A stretch of 64,000 nucleotides of DNA from Collinsella sp. BG-O-102 (GTDB lineage: Bacteria; Actinomycetota; Coriobacteriia; Coriobacteriales; Coriobacteriaceae). Where the stretch lies: positions 1-64,000 of the forward strand of contig NZ_JAMOKO010000009.1 of assembly GCF_023656745.1 (NCBI RefSeq). Direction: 5' to 3'. Positions 47,805-56,361 of this stretch are shown one piece after another. Each line of letters begins with the position of its first letter. Position 1 is the first letter of the stretch. The translations under genes and the position numbers were made by a program. The notes beneath the pieces are model-generated. The model worked only from the letters and a program-made list of their open reading frames with translations, made no database searches and was not told the DNA's origin.

Positions 47805-49217
47805 TTATGCCTCGTCGTCCTCGTGCAGACGACGGCGATAATCGGCGGCCCAGCCCTCAATATTTACCTGACGGGCGCGGCCCAGACCGAGTGCGTCGGC
47901 CGGGACCGGCTCGGTGATGACGGAGCCGGCGGCCACGAGCGCACCGTCGCCAATCTGGGCGGGCGCGACCATCATGGTGTCAGAACCGATGAAGGCATCC
48001 TTGCCGATGACGGTCTTGTGCTTGTGGACGCCGTCGTAGTTGCAGGTGATAGAGCCCGCGCCTACGTTGACGCCGGAGCCCATGGTGGTGTCGCCGATGT
48101 AGGACAGGTGGGGCACCTTGGAACCCTCGCCGATCGTGGACTTCTTGATTTCCACGTGCGTACCGGCCTTGGAGCCGTCGAGCATGTGGGTGCCCGGGCG
48201 CAGGTAGGCGCGCGGGCCGCAGTCGACGCCGTTCTCGATGACGGCCTCGATGGCGATGGTCTCATCGATGATGCAGCCGCTGCCGACGGTGGTGTCGGTG
48301 AGGCGGCTGTTGGGGCCGAGCTGGCACTCCTCGCCCACGGTGACGTGACCGATCAGATGCGTCTGCGGCCACACGACGGTGTCGCGGCCGATGGTGGCGT
48401 CGGGACCGATCCAGGCCTGCGTGGGGTCGATGAACGTGACGCCTTCTGCCATCCAGTGCTCGTTGATGCGGTCGCGCGCGATGGCGGTGAGCTGCGCGAG
48501 CTGGATGCGGCTGTTGACGCCCAGGCCGTCGCGGTAGTCGTCGCAGTGGAAGATGGAGACTGCCTGGCCGTGACCCTTGAGGATTTCGAGCATGTCGGGC
48601 AGGTAGTACTCGGACTGCGCGTTGTCGTTGCCGATCTCGTTAATGTGGGCGGCAAGCTGCGCGCCGTCGAAGGCGTAGCAGCCGGCGTTGCACTCCAGCA
48701 GCGTGGCGGCCTGCTCGGGCGTGCAGTCCTTCTGCTCGATGATGCGCTCGATCTGACCATCGGCGCCCAGCTTGATGCGGCCGTAGCCAAAAGGATCGGG
48801 CGGGGTCATGGTCATGACGGTGCAGGCGAGCTCGCCGGTGGCGACGGTCTGCGCGAACTTGGCGACGGTGTCGGCGGTGATGAGCGGCAGGTCGCCGTTG
48901 AGCACGACGACGGGGCCTTGCGCGATGCCGCAGGCCTCGAGCGCGACCTTGACGGCATGGCCGGTGCCCAGGCGCTCGGTCTGCTCGACGCACTCGACTT
49001 TGGTGGCGCTGTTGGCGTAGGCGCCATCGATGAGGGCGCGCATCTCGTCGGCGTGGCTGCCGATGACGACCACGACGCGGCTGCAGCCGGCCTTGATGGT
49101 GGCGTCGACGATCCACTGAACCATGGGCTTGCCTAGAATCTTGTGCGAAACCTTGCAGTGGTTCGACTTCATGCGGGTGCCCTCGCCGGCGGCGAGGATA
49201 ATTGCGGTTGCGTCCAT
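47805..49217 (-). CDS. glmU: Bifunctional GlmU: GlcN-1-P acetyltransferase / GlcNAc-1-P uridyltransferase
   Basis: A 470-residue enzyme making UDP-GlcNAc for peptidoglycan. The N-terminal uridyltransferase carries IILAAGEGTRMKSNHCKV, VLNGDLPLI and GYGRI. The C-terminal left-handed beta helix shows hexapeptide repeats and the acetyltransferase segment YLRPGTHMLDGSKAGTHVEI, with GAGSITCNYDG. The ATG at 49217 follows AGGAGATCAC; the upstream in-frame extension has atypical codons and was excluded. Confidence 0.97.
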   Translation of the reverse strand: MDATAIILAAGEGTRMKSNHCKVSHKILGKPMVQWIVDATIKAGCSRVVVVIGSHADEMRALIDGAYANSATKVECVEQTERLGTGHAVKVALEACGIAQGPVVVLNGDLPLITADTVAKFAQTVATGELACTVMTMTPPDPFGYGRIKLGADGQIERIIEQKDCTPEQAATLLECNAGCYAFDGAQLAAHINEIGNDNAQSEYYLPDMLEILKGHGQAVSIFHCDDYRDGLGVNSRIQLAQLTAIARDRINEHWMAEGVTFIDPTQAWIGPDATIGRDTVVWPQTHLIGHVTVGEECQLGPNSRLTDTTVGSGCIIDETIAIEAVIENGVDCGPRAYLRPGTHMLDGSKAGTHVEIKKSTIGEGSKVPHLSYIGDTTMGSGVNVGAGSITCNYDGVHKHKTVIGKDAFIGSDTMMVAPAQIGDGALVAAGSVITEPVPADALGLGRARQVNIEGWAADYRRRLHEDDEA

Positions 49218-49407
49218 GTGATCTCCTGTTACGTTATAGAGACGTGTGTTTGGAAACGATACACGGCGCAATATGATACCGCAGGCATATGATGAGCGCG
49301 TAACGATTGATGCGCGGCAGCTGAGGCTTGGGCCGGCGGTACGGCGTTTGCGCTGGTTGTGTATGGTGGCGGCGCTGCGGCGTTGACGTTTGAGCGAGGG
49401 GATGGGG

Positions 49408-50301
49408 ATGCCCGTGGACACCATGCGAGAGGAATCGGGCAACGAACCCGTCGCGGCATTTTCGATGTCGCATCCGGCGGTGCCGGCGCTCTACATGGTG
49501 CTGACGTTGGGGCTCACCATGTTCTCGATGCAACCGGTGCTGATTGCGCTATCGCTTGCGGGCGGGTTGGCGTACGGGCTTGCGACGCGCGGTGTTGCGC
49601 GCACGTTGGGCGCGCTTCGCTGGCAGCTGCCGGTGATTTTGATCATTGCGGTGCTCAATCCGCTGTTTAGTGCATCGGGCTCGACGGAGCTGTTTCGTAT
49701 TGGCATGCGTGCGGTGTATCTAGAGAGCATGGTTTACGGCCTGTGCATGGGCGGGCTGTTCGTGGCGAGCGTGCTGTGGTTTGAGGCCGCGGCGTCGATG
49801 CTCGAATACGACAAGGTACTTGCGCTTTTGGGCAACGCCGCGCCGGTGCTCGCGCTCATGATCTCGATGTGCATGCGGCTTATCCCGCAGTTTTTACGCC
49901 GCGGTCGTACGGTACTGGCGGTGCAGGATGCGATTGATGTGCCGGGTCGCGCGCCGGCCGATCCCGTGCGTTCGCGCCTACGGGCATCGAGCGTGTTGAT
50001 GGGCTGGGGCATGGAAGATTCGCTGGAGCGCGCGGACGCCATGCGCTCCCGTGGATGGGGCGCCGCGACACGTCGCACGACGTACGCGCGGTATCGGCTG
50101 GGTCGCGGCGATGTTGCCGCGCTGGTTGGGCTTGCGGTGTTTGGTGCCGCTGCGGTGGCGGTGGCATGGACCGCGACAACGCAGTATTCGTTTTACCCGC
50201 AACTATCGGTGCCGGCGCCGTGGCTGGGCTATGTCGTGTACGCTGCCTGGATGATGCTGCCCTGCGTGTTGCATGCGATCGATGAGAAGAGGTTCGGCTG
50301 A
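49408..50301 (+). CDS. ecfT: ECF transporter transmembrane (T) component
   Basis: A 297-residue membrane protein of the EcfT/CbiQ family with five or six helices. The coupling region has the two Ala-Arg-Gly-type motifs seen as LERADAMRSRGWG, plus a conserved MCMRLIPQFLRRGRTV stretch. It should link the fused ATPase and the S component encoded next. The ATG at 49408 is preferred, with GAGGGG six bases upstream. Its stop overlaps the ATPase start by one base. Confidence 0.88.
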   Translation: MPVDTMREESGNEPVAAFSMSHPAVPALYMVLTLGLTMFSMQPVLIALSLAGGLAYGLATRGVARTLGALRWQLPVILIIAVLNPLFSASGSTELFRIGMRAVYLESMVYGLCMGGLFVASVLWFEAAASMLEYDKVLALLGNAAPVLALMISMCMRLIPQFLRRGRTVLAVQDAIDVPGRAPADPVRSRLRASSVLMGWGMEDSLERADAMRSRGWGAATRRTTYARYRLGRGDVAALVGLAVFGAAAVAVAWTATTQYSFYPQLSVPAPWLGYVVYAAWMMLPCVLHAIDEKRFG

Positions 50302-51944
50302 TGGCTCGGTTGGATAGGGGACCGGTGTCGGGCGCGGCATACGGCCCGGATATGCCGGCGATTGAGGTGCGGAGCCTGAGCTTTGCCTACCCCGATGCGG
50401 ATGCTGCGGTGCTCGAGGGACTCGACTGGTCTGTTCCCCAAGGTGCATTTGCGCTGCTTGTCGGCGGTACCGGATCGGGTAAGTCGACGTTGCTGTCGCT
50501 ACTCAAGCCCGAGATCGCTCCGGCGGGCGAGCGCACTGGCGAACTGCTCGTGCTGGGCGAGAACGTCGCCGACATGGATGTGCGGGCATCGGCGGAGCGC
50601 GTGGGCTATGTGTTCCAGGATCCCGAGAACCAGATCGTGTGCGAAACCGTGTGGCACGAGATGGCGTTTGGCCTGGAAAACTTGGGGCTAGCGCGTGATG
50701 AGATGCGCCGTCGCGTAGCTGAGACCAGCTATTTCTTTGGGCTGGAAGATTGGCTTCACCGCGATACTGACACGCTTTCGGGCGGTCGCAAACAGTTGCT
50801 GTCGTTGGCGGCCGTTCTGACGCTGCGCCCGCGCGTGCTGCTGCTCGACGAGCCCACGTCTCAGCTTGATCCGGTTGCGGAGAAGAATTTCCTGCACGCG
50901 CTGTTTCGTGTGAATCGCGAGCTGGGCTGCACGGTTGTTGTGGCGACGCATCAGCCGCGCCCAATGCTCGAATACGCGACGTGTGCGTACCGGATTGAGG
51001 ACGGTCGCGTGCGCGAGGTGGCGGATATGGCTTCTTTGGGACGCCGAGAATCGCTGTTTTCCGATGACATGTTGGGGTGGGGTGCCATCCGATGTGCAAA
51101 TAAAGGAGTATTCAGCAGGCGCGAGGACAATTTGGGCTCTCTGGAGCCGCCCGGGGACGTATCGAGCGCGAAAAAAAGTTCAGAATTGGACAAATCGTCC
51201 GAATTTGTGGCGCAAACGTCGCTCGAGAACGGCTCGGAAGCCTTCCCGCGCACGGATGGAAGCAGAATACTCCAAAAAATGCACGGCGGGTCGGCTACCA
51301 CCCTGTCGGAAGGCTGGTTTCGCTACGATCGAGCGTCCGGCTGGGTGCTGCGCGGGCTCGATGCGTCGTTTTCGACTGGCGCGGTGCATGCGGTTGTGGG
51401 CGGTAACGGCTGCGGCAAGTCGACGATGCTTTCGGTGCTGGCCAAGACTGCCAAGCTGCAGCGTGGTCGTATGGTGCGCGGGGCGGCCTCGGCTGCGCTG
51501 CTGCCGCAGAACCCCAAGGCCCTGCTGGTTGCCGAGACGGTGCGCGACGAGCTGATGGAATGGGCCTCGACCTGCGGATATGACGAGAACTTGGCGCGGG
51601 AGCGTGCGGCGAGCTTGGGGTTGTCGGGTCTGGATGGACGCCATCCGTACGATCTTTCGGGCGGGCAGCGTCAACTGCTTGCATTGGCAAAACTGCTGCT
51701 AATCGGCCCCGAACTGCTATTGCTCGATGAGCCCACCAAGGGTCTAGACCTGTTCAGCCGCCGCATCATCGCCCGCGCCCTGCGTGACCATGCGAAGGCT
51801 GGCGGCACCGTCATCATGGCCACGCACGATCTGGATTTTGCCGAGCAGGTTGCCGATGACGTCGCCATGATGTTTGACGGTGAGATTGCCTGCATGGAGT
51901 CCCCGGCCGACTTCTTTGCCGACAACGTGTTCTATAGGGCGTGA
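50301..51944 (+). CDS. ECF transporter ATPase with two fused ATP-binding domains
   Basis: A 547-residue protein with two ABC ATPase domains in one chain. The first has Walker A GGTGSGKST, Q-loop VFQDPENQIV, LSGGRKQ and LLLDEPTSQLDP. The second has GGNGCGKST, LSGGQRQ and LLLDEPTKGLDL. The linker (about residues 264-328) differs from its surroundings: rich in Ser, Asp, Lys and Glu, with rare AGG, AGA and ATA codons. It is coded by a 191-base segment with inverted ends. The protein powers uptake through the EcfT and S partners on either side. Confidence 0.92.
   Translation: MARLDRGPVSGAAYGPDMPAIEVRSLSFAYPDADAAVLEGLDWSVPQGAFALLVGGTGSGKSTLLSLLKPEIAPAGERTGELLVLGENVADMDVRASAERVGYVFQDPENQIVCETVWHEMAFGLENLGLARDEMRRRVAETSYFFGLEDWLHRDTDTLSGGRKQLLSLAAVLTLRPRVLLLDEPTSQLDPVAEKNFLHALFRVNRELGCTVVVATHQPRPMLEYATCAYRIEDGRVREVADMASLGRRESLFSDDMLGWGAIRCANKGVFSRREDNLGSLEPPGDVSSAKKSSELDKSSEFVAQTSLENGSEAFPRTDGSRILQKMHGGSATTLSEGWFRYDRASGWVLRGLDASFSTGAVHAVVGGNGCGKSTMLSVLAKTAKLQRGRMVRGAASAALLPQNPKALLVAETVRDELMEWASTCGYDENLARERAASLGLSGLDGRHPYDLSGGQRQLLALAKLLLIGPELLLLDEPTKGLDLFSRRIIARALRDHAKAGGTVIMATHDLDFAEQVADDVAMMFDGEIACMESPADFFADNVFYRA
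51094..51284. mobile_element. MITE-like element inserted in frame in the ECF ATPase gene
   Basis: The ends read GTGCA-N6-GGAGTATTC-N-GC (from 51094) and the inverted equivalent ending at 51284: GGAGTATTC at 51105-51113 and GAATACTCC at 51265-51273 are perfect, and the outer GTGCA/TGCAC also match. A near-palindrome (AATTGGAC/GTCCGAATT) lies at its centre. The reading frame stays open through all 191 bases and encodes only the inter-domain linker. Confidence 0.6.
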
Positions 51945-51948
51945 TGGG

Positions 51949-52662
51949 ATGGCGGATTTTCGCGCCTCGCGCCTACTCACAAAACTTGAGATTCCGCTGT
52001 TGTTGGCGGTGCCGGCGGTAATGGCCGCAGCATTGCTGGCAGGCATTGAGCAGGCAGCGCTTGCCATGCTGGTTGTGGTGGCGCTCGTGCTCGCGCTGTT
52101 CTTTGCGGGTTACGAGGCATCTCGTCCGGGTTTGCGCCAGATTATGCCCACGTTGGTGCTGGCGGCGCTGGCGGCGGCGGGGCGCATCCTGTTTGGGCCC
52201 ATTCCCGACTTTAAACCGGTGAGTGCCATCGCCATTATCGCGGGGGCGACGTTGGGTCGACGCAACGGCTTCATGGTTGGTGCGCTGGCAGCGCTGACCA
52301 GCAATTTCTTTTTTGGACAGGGCATGTGGACGCCATGGCAGATGTATGCCTGGGGGCTCGTGGGATACGTTGGCGGTGCGCTGGCGCATGCCGGCGCTTT
52401 TGATCGCGCCGATGGCACCGTGCGTATGCCGGCGCTGCTGACCTACGGCTTTGCTTCGGGTTTGCTGTACGGCGTTGTGATCAACGCCTACGACATTATC
52501 GGTTTTGTTCAACCGCTCACGTGGGCGGGTGCCATGGCACGTCTTGCCACGGCAGTGCCGTTCGATATCACACACGGCCTCGCGACCTGCGTGTTCTTGG
52601 CTGCCTTGTACAAGCCTTGGTGCCGTCGCATTAACCGTGTCGTCGTGAAATACGGGCTGTAA
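51949..52662 (+). CDS. ECF transporter substrate-specific (S) component
   Basis: A 237-residue membrane protein with about six hydrophobic helices. It carries an S-component-like core (VLAALAAAGRILFGPIPDFK, GATLGRRNGFMVGALAALTS, FGQGMWTPWQMYAWGLVGYV). The GxWTPxQM-type segment occurs in S proteins for cobalamin-like or other vitamin-related substrates, but the ligand cannot be assigned. The ATG at 51949 lies four bases after the ATPase stop. T, A-A and S together form a complete group I-type ECF transporter. Confidence 0.85.
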   Translation: MADFRASRLLTKLEIPLLLAVPAVMAAALLAGIEQAALAMLVVVALVLALFFAGYEASRPGLRQIMPTLVLAALAAAGRILFGPIPDFKPVSAIAIIAGATLGRRNGFMVGALAALTSNFFFGQGMWTPWQMYAWGLVGYVGGALAHAGAFDRADGTVRMPALLTYGFASGLLYGVVINAYDIIGFVQPLTWAGAMARLATAVPFDITHGLATCVFLAALYKPWCRRINRVVVKYGL

Positions 52663-52687
52663 GGCATTTCGCGTTCCCTCACGAACT

Positions 52688-52748
52688 TGCGGTGGAATGG
52701 TTCTCGTTTTTGGCTATTTGCTGCCCAAACAGGAACTATTCCACCGCA
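52688..52748. repeat. Inverted repeat with GGTGGAAT arms
   Basis: TGCGGTGGAATGGTTC and GAACTATTCCACCGCA pair over 16 bases with one wobble around a 29-base loop. It may serve as a terminator-like element for the convergent ECF and xthA genes, though it lacks a T-tract. Confidence 0.65.
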
Positions 52749-52755
52749 CCTTATA

Positions 52756-52796
52756 GGGGGAGAGGGGCCACATAATCTGTTTTCCTCTGTCCCCCC
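52756..52796. repeat. Small GGGGGA/TCCCCC inverted repeat
   Basis: GGGGGAGAGG and CCTCTGTCCCCC pair with a bulge. It contains the CTGTCCCC core of the dispersed repeats and lies just beyond the xthA stop. Confidence 0.45.
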
Positions 52797-52811
52797 AGGA
52801 ATTACTTGGGG

Positions 52812-53630
52812 CTAGAGTTCTAGCGTGAGGGTGACGGGGCAGTGGTCGCTGCCGAAGATGTCGCCGCGGATGCCGGTGTCGCGTACGTTGTCGGCGATTG
52901 CGTCGCTTACCAGGAAGTAATCGATGCGCCAGCCGGCGTTGTTCTTGCGGGCATTAAAGCGGTAGCTCCACCAGCTGTAGACGCCCTCGACGTCGGGGTT
53001 TGCCGCGCGCCAGGTATCGGTAAACCCGGCGTTGAGCAGCTCGGTAAACTTGCCGCGTTCTTCGTCCGAAAAGCCTGCGTTGCCGCGGTTGGACTTGGGG
53101 TTCTTAAGGTCGATCTCCTCATGCGCCACGTTAAAGTCGCCGCAGGTTACGACGGGTTTGCCGGTCTCGCGCTCGAGTCCCGTCAAAAAGCCGCGATAGG
53201 CATCATCCCAGGCCATGCGCACATCGATGCGCGCGAGCTCATTTTGGGCGTTGGGCGTGTAGACGTCGACAAACCAAAACTTGTCGAACTCGAGCGCGCA
53301 GACGCGGCCCTCGGTTACGGCTTGGGCGACGAGTACGGCCGCCTCGCCCTCGCCGGCGTAGGGCAGCAGCGCGTCGGCGCGCAGCACGCGCAGCGGCTCC
53401 TGGCGGCTAAAGACCGCGGTGCCCGAGTAGCCCTTGCGCTCGGCGTAGCTCCAGGTTTGGTAATAACCGGGCAGGTCAATATCGACCTGGCCCCCTTGCA
53501 GCTTGGTCTCCTGCAGCGCCAAGATGTCGACGTCGAGTTCTTGCGCGATCTGGATAAAGCTCGGGTCCTTTTTGAGCACGGCGCGCAGGCCGTTAACGTT
53601 CCACGAGGCAAAGGTGTAAGTCTGAGGCAT
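52812..53630 (-). CDS. xthA: Exodeoxyribonuclease III
   Basis: A 272-residue AP endonuclease/3'-5' exonuclease for base excision repair. It contains SWNVNGLRAVLKKDPSF at the N-terminus, the metal-binding Glu in LALQETKLQ, YTPNAQNELARIDVR, CGDFNVAHEEIDL, WRIDYFLVSD and the catalytic GSDHCPVTL at the end. AAAGGACACC precedes the ATG. It is a single gene, divergent from the sirtuin gene. Confidence 0.97.
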   Translation of the reverse strand: MPQTYTFASWNVNGLRAVLKKDPSFIQIAQELDVDILALQETKLQGGQVDIDLPGYYQTWSYAERKGYSGTAVFSRQEPLRVLRADALLPYAGEGEAAVLVAQAVTEGRVCALEFDKFWFVDVYTPNAQNELARIDVRMAWDDAYRGFLTGLERETGKPVVTCGDFNVAHEEIDLKNPKSNRGNAGFSDEERGKFTELLNAGFTDTWRAANPDVEGVYSWWSYRFNARKNNAGWRIDYFLVSDAIADNVRDTGIRGDIFGSDHCPVTLTLEL

Positions 53631-53765
53631 GGTGTCCTTTCGACGGGGTTGGCAGGCTTAAGATTAGCGCAACAGGGGCGGGGTGGGCCCCGCGCATGCT
53701 GACTTAAAGGCCGCATGCTGGGACGTTGCCCAACGCTGCCCGACCAACAGGGACGGAGGACTCAT

Positions 53766-54518
53766 ATGACGCAGGCAATAACGGATCCCAAGCAGGCCTC
53801 CGCCGCGCTGGCGGAGCTGTTCGGCACCCATAAGCGCGTGGTCTTCTTTGGCGGCGCTGGTGTTTCCACGGCAAGTGGCATTCCCGATTTCCGCAGCGTG
53901 GACGGCCTGTATCACCAGCAGTTTGCCTATCCGCCCGAGACCATGCTGTCGCATAGCTTTTACGAGGCGCATCCTGCGGAGTTCTTCGACTTTTACCGCA
54001 CCAAGATGATCGCGCTCAACGCTAAACCCAACCGCTGCCACACCAAGCTGGCCGAGCTGGAGCGCGCCGGCAAGCTCGACGCCGTGGTGACGCAAAATAT
54101 CGACGGCCTGCATCAGATGGCCGGCTCACAGCGAGTGTTTGAGCTGCACGGATCGGTCCATCGCAACATTTGCCAGTCGTGCGGCGCGGTCTATAGCGCC
54201 GAGTGGATTTGCTCGCGCGAGCACGAGGATGCCGCGGGCGTGCCTGCGTGCCCCGCGTGCGGTGGCCGCATCAAGCCCGATGTAGTGCTCTACGAAGAGC
54301 CGCTCGACGAGCATGTGTTGACCGGTGCCGTTGCCGCCATCGCCGCGGCCGATGCCCTCATTGTGGGCGGGACCTCGCTCGTGGTGTATCCGGCGGCGGG
54401 CCTTACGCGTTACTTTACCGGCGATACGCTGGCCATTTGCAATCTTGCTCCCACCGATCAGGATGCAAATGCCGACCTGCTGATTTCTTGCGACATCGCG
54501 GCCGCGTTTGCGTTCTAG
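53766..54518 (+). CDS. cobB: NAD-dependent protein deacylase (sirtuin)
   Basis: A 250-residue class U/M-like sirtuin. NAD-binding motifs GGAGVSTASGIPDFRS and TQNIDGLHQMAG are present, with the catalytic His in FELHGSVH. The zinc ribbon has CQSCG and, after about 20 residues, CPACGG. It removes acyl groups from lysines using NAD. GGACGGAGGACTC precedes the ATG at 53766; longer in-frame starts reach into the xthA promoter region. Confidence 0.95.
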   Translation: MTQAITDPKQASAALAELFGTHKRVVFFGGAGVSTASGIPDFRSVDGLYHQQFAYPPETMLSHSFYEAHPAEFFDFYRTKMIALNAKPNRCHTKLAELERAGKLDAVVTQNIDGLHQMAGSQRVFELHGSVHRNICQSCGAVYSAEWICSREHEDAAGVPACPACGGRIKPDVVLYEEPLDEHVLTGAVAAIAAADALIVGGTSLVVYPAAGLTRYFTGDTLAICNLAPTDQDANADLLISCDIAAAFAF

Positions 54519-54612
54519 CCCGCGCGCGCGGATACAATAGAAAGACTGATTGCAAAGCGACCCCGCCGCCAGCGCCCAAGCGCGGCGGCGCGGGCATTTT
54601 AGGAGGATGTTC

Positions 54613-56361
54613 ATGGCGAACGATAGCAAGACATGGCGGTGCGGAAAGTACGAGCTCAGCTTTGACCGCCCGCGCATCATGGGCGTCCTCAACGTGACGC
54701 CCGATTCGTTTAGCGATGGCGGTGAGCACTTCGACCCGGATGCCGCCATCGAGTACGGCCTGGCGATGCTCGACGCCGGTGCCGACATCATCGACGTGGG
54801 CGGCGAGTCCACGCGTCCTGGCTTTACCCCGGTCAACCCCGACGAGGAGGCTCGCCGCGTGCTGCCCGTGGTACGCGCGCTGGCCAAGGAGGGCGCCATC
54901 GTCTCGATCGACACGCGTCATGTGGCGGTTGCCAAGGCGGCCGTGCGCTGCGGCGCCTCGATCGTCAACGACGTGACGGGCTTCACCGATCCCAAGATGG
55001 TCGAGTTTGTTAAGACGAGTACCTGCGGCGTCATCGTGATGCATGCCGGCGAGGTCGCCGCGCCCGCCCGCACGCACGCAACGGTGCAGCTCGATACCTC
55101 GGCTGCGGCGTTTGTTGCCGAGAAGGCACGCGAAGCGGCTGCCGAGGCCGCGCGCGAGGCCGAGAAGCCGGCCCGCCGCCGTCGCGGCAAGCTGCTGGGT
55201 GAGCCCAAGGTTGAGGCCAAGCTTCCGGGCGGCGTGGTGCAGCCCTCGTTGCCGTTTGGCGAACCGGAGCCCACGTCCGAGCCCGCAACCGAGCTGGGGC
55301 AGGAGACGCCGGCCGCCGAGCAGGTTGCTGCCGCCGAGACCGTCGCGCCCGCGCCCGAGGCCGCGCCCGCAGCCACCGAGGCCGCATCGGAGTCCAATGA
55401 CCGCCTGGCCGCCATGATGCGCCGCAGTGCCCGCCGTGAGGAGGCCTATGTGCCCACCTCGCAGCTCCGCCGCTTTACCCTGCCCGATTCGGCGCCCATC
55501 ATGCGCCGTGTCATGGGCTTTCTGTCCGACCAGGCCCGCACGCTCATCCATGCCGGCGTGTCGCGCGACCGCATCTGCATCGATCCCGGCCCGGGCTTTG
55601 GCAAGACGGCCAACGAGGATATCGTCATCCAGCGTGAGACCGCCAAGATGGCGTCGCTGGGCTATCCGCTCATGTGCGCCGTGTCGCGCAAGCGTTTTGT
55701 GGGCGCCGTCTCGGGCGTGACCGAGGCCGCCGCGCGCGATGCCGCCACGTTTGGCGTATGCCTGGGCGCTATCCAGGCCGGTGCCAACATCGTGCGCGTG
55801 CACGACGTCACTGGCTTTGCGCACTTCCTGAACGGCTACTGGGCTGTCGCCAAGCCGCAGCCGCGCCGTGCGTTTGTGGCCGTGGGCTCCAACCTGGGGC
55901 ATCGTTGCGACAACATCCGCGCCGCACGCGACATGATCGCCGAGATTCCGCTCACCTGCGTGTCCAACTGCTCGCGCATCTACGAGAGCGAGCCGGCCTA
56001 CGAGACGCGCCAAGATGCGTTTGCCAACGCCGTCATCGAGATCAAGACCGAGCTGGCGCCGCTGGTGCTGCTCGACGAGCTTATGAAGATCGAGGCTGAG
56101 CTGGGGCGCGACCGCTCCAAGAAGGCCAAGGTCAACGGTCCGCGCACCATCGACCTGGACCTGCTGTGGATGGACGGCGAGATCCATGGCGGCAAAAAGC
56201 TGCGCCTGCCGCATCCACTCATTGGCGAGCGCGACTTTGTACTGGTGCCGCTCGAGGATCTGATGCACGACCCGGCGCGGTTCTTCCGCTACAACGGTGT
56301 CGAGGTCAAGGAGCCCGAGGACCGCGTGGGCCATATCGTGGGCGAATTGGGGCGTATGTAG
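54613..56361 (+). CDS. folP: Bifunctional dihydropteroate synthase / HPPK (FolP-FolK fusion)
   Basis: A 582-residue fusion. The FolP part (residues 1 to about 410) has IMGVLNVTPDSFSDGG, DVGGESTRPG, IVNDVTGF, DPGPGFGKT, SRKRFVG and VRVHDV. FolK (from about 415) has AFVAVGSNLGHR, SRIYESEPAY and GPRTIDLDLLW. It would make 6-hydroxymethyl-dihydropterin pyrophosphate and join it to p-aminobenzoate. Inside the FolP barrel, about residues 150-275 are a Pro/Ala/Glu-rich insert absent from standard enzymes. The ATG at 54613 lies six bases after AGGAGG. TACAAT at 54533-54538 may be its -10 box. The next gene starts at the following base. Confidence 0.93.
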   Translation: MANDSKTWRCGKYELSFDRPRIMGVLNVTPDSFSDGGEHFDPDAAIEYGLAMLDAGADIIDVGGESTRPGFTPVNPDEEARRVLPVVRALAKEGAIVSIDTRHVAVAKAAVRCGASIVNDVTGFTDPKMVEFVKTSTCGVIVMHAGEVAAPARTHATVQLDTSAAAFVAEKAREAAAEAAREAEKPARRRRGKLLGEPKVEAKLPGGVVQPSLPFGEPEPTSEPATELGQETPAAEQVAAAETVAPAPEAAPAATEAASESNDRLAAMMRRSARREEAYVPTSQLRRFTLPDSAPIMRRVMGFLSDQARTLIHAGVSRDRICIDPGPGFGKTANEDIVIQRETAKMASLGYPLMCAVSRKRFVGAVSGVTEAAARDAATFGVCLGAIQAGANIVRVHDVTGFAHFLNGYWAVAKPQPRRAFVAVGSNLGHRCDNIRAARDMIAEIPLTCVSNCSRIYESEPAYETRQDAFANAVIEIKTELAPLVLLDELMKIEAELGRDRSKKAKVNGPRTIDLDLLWMDGEIHGGKKLRLPHPLIGERDFVLVPLEDLMHDPARFFRYNGVEVKEPEDRVGHIVGELGRM

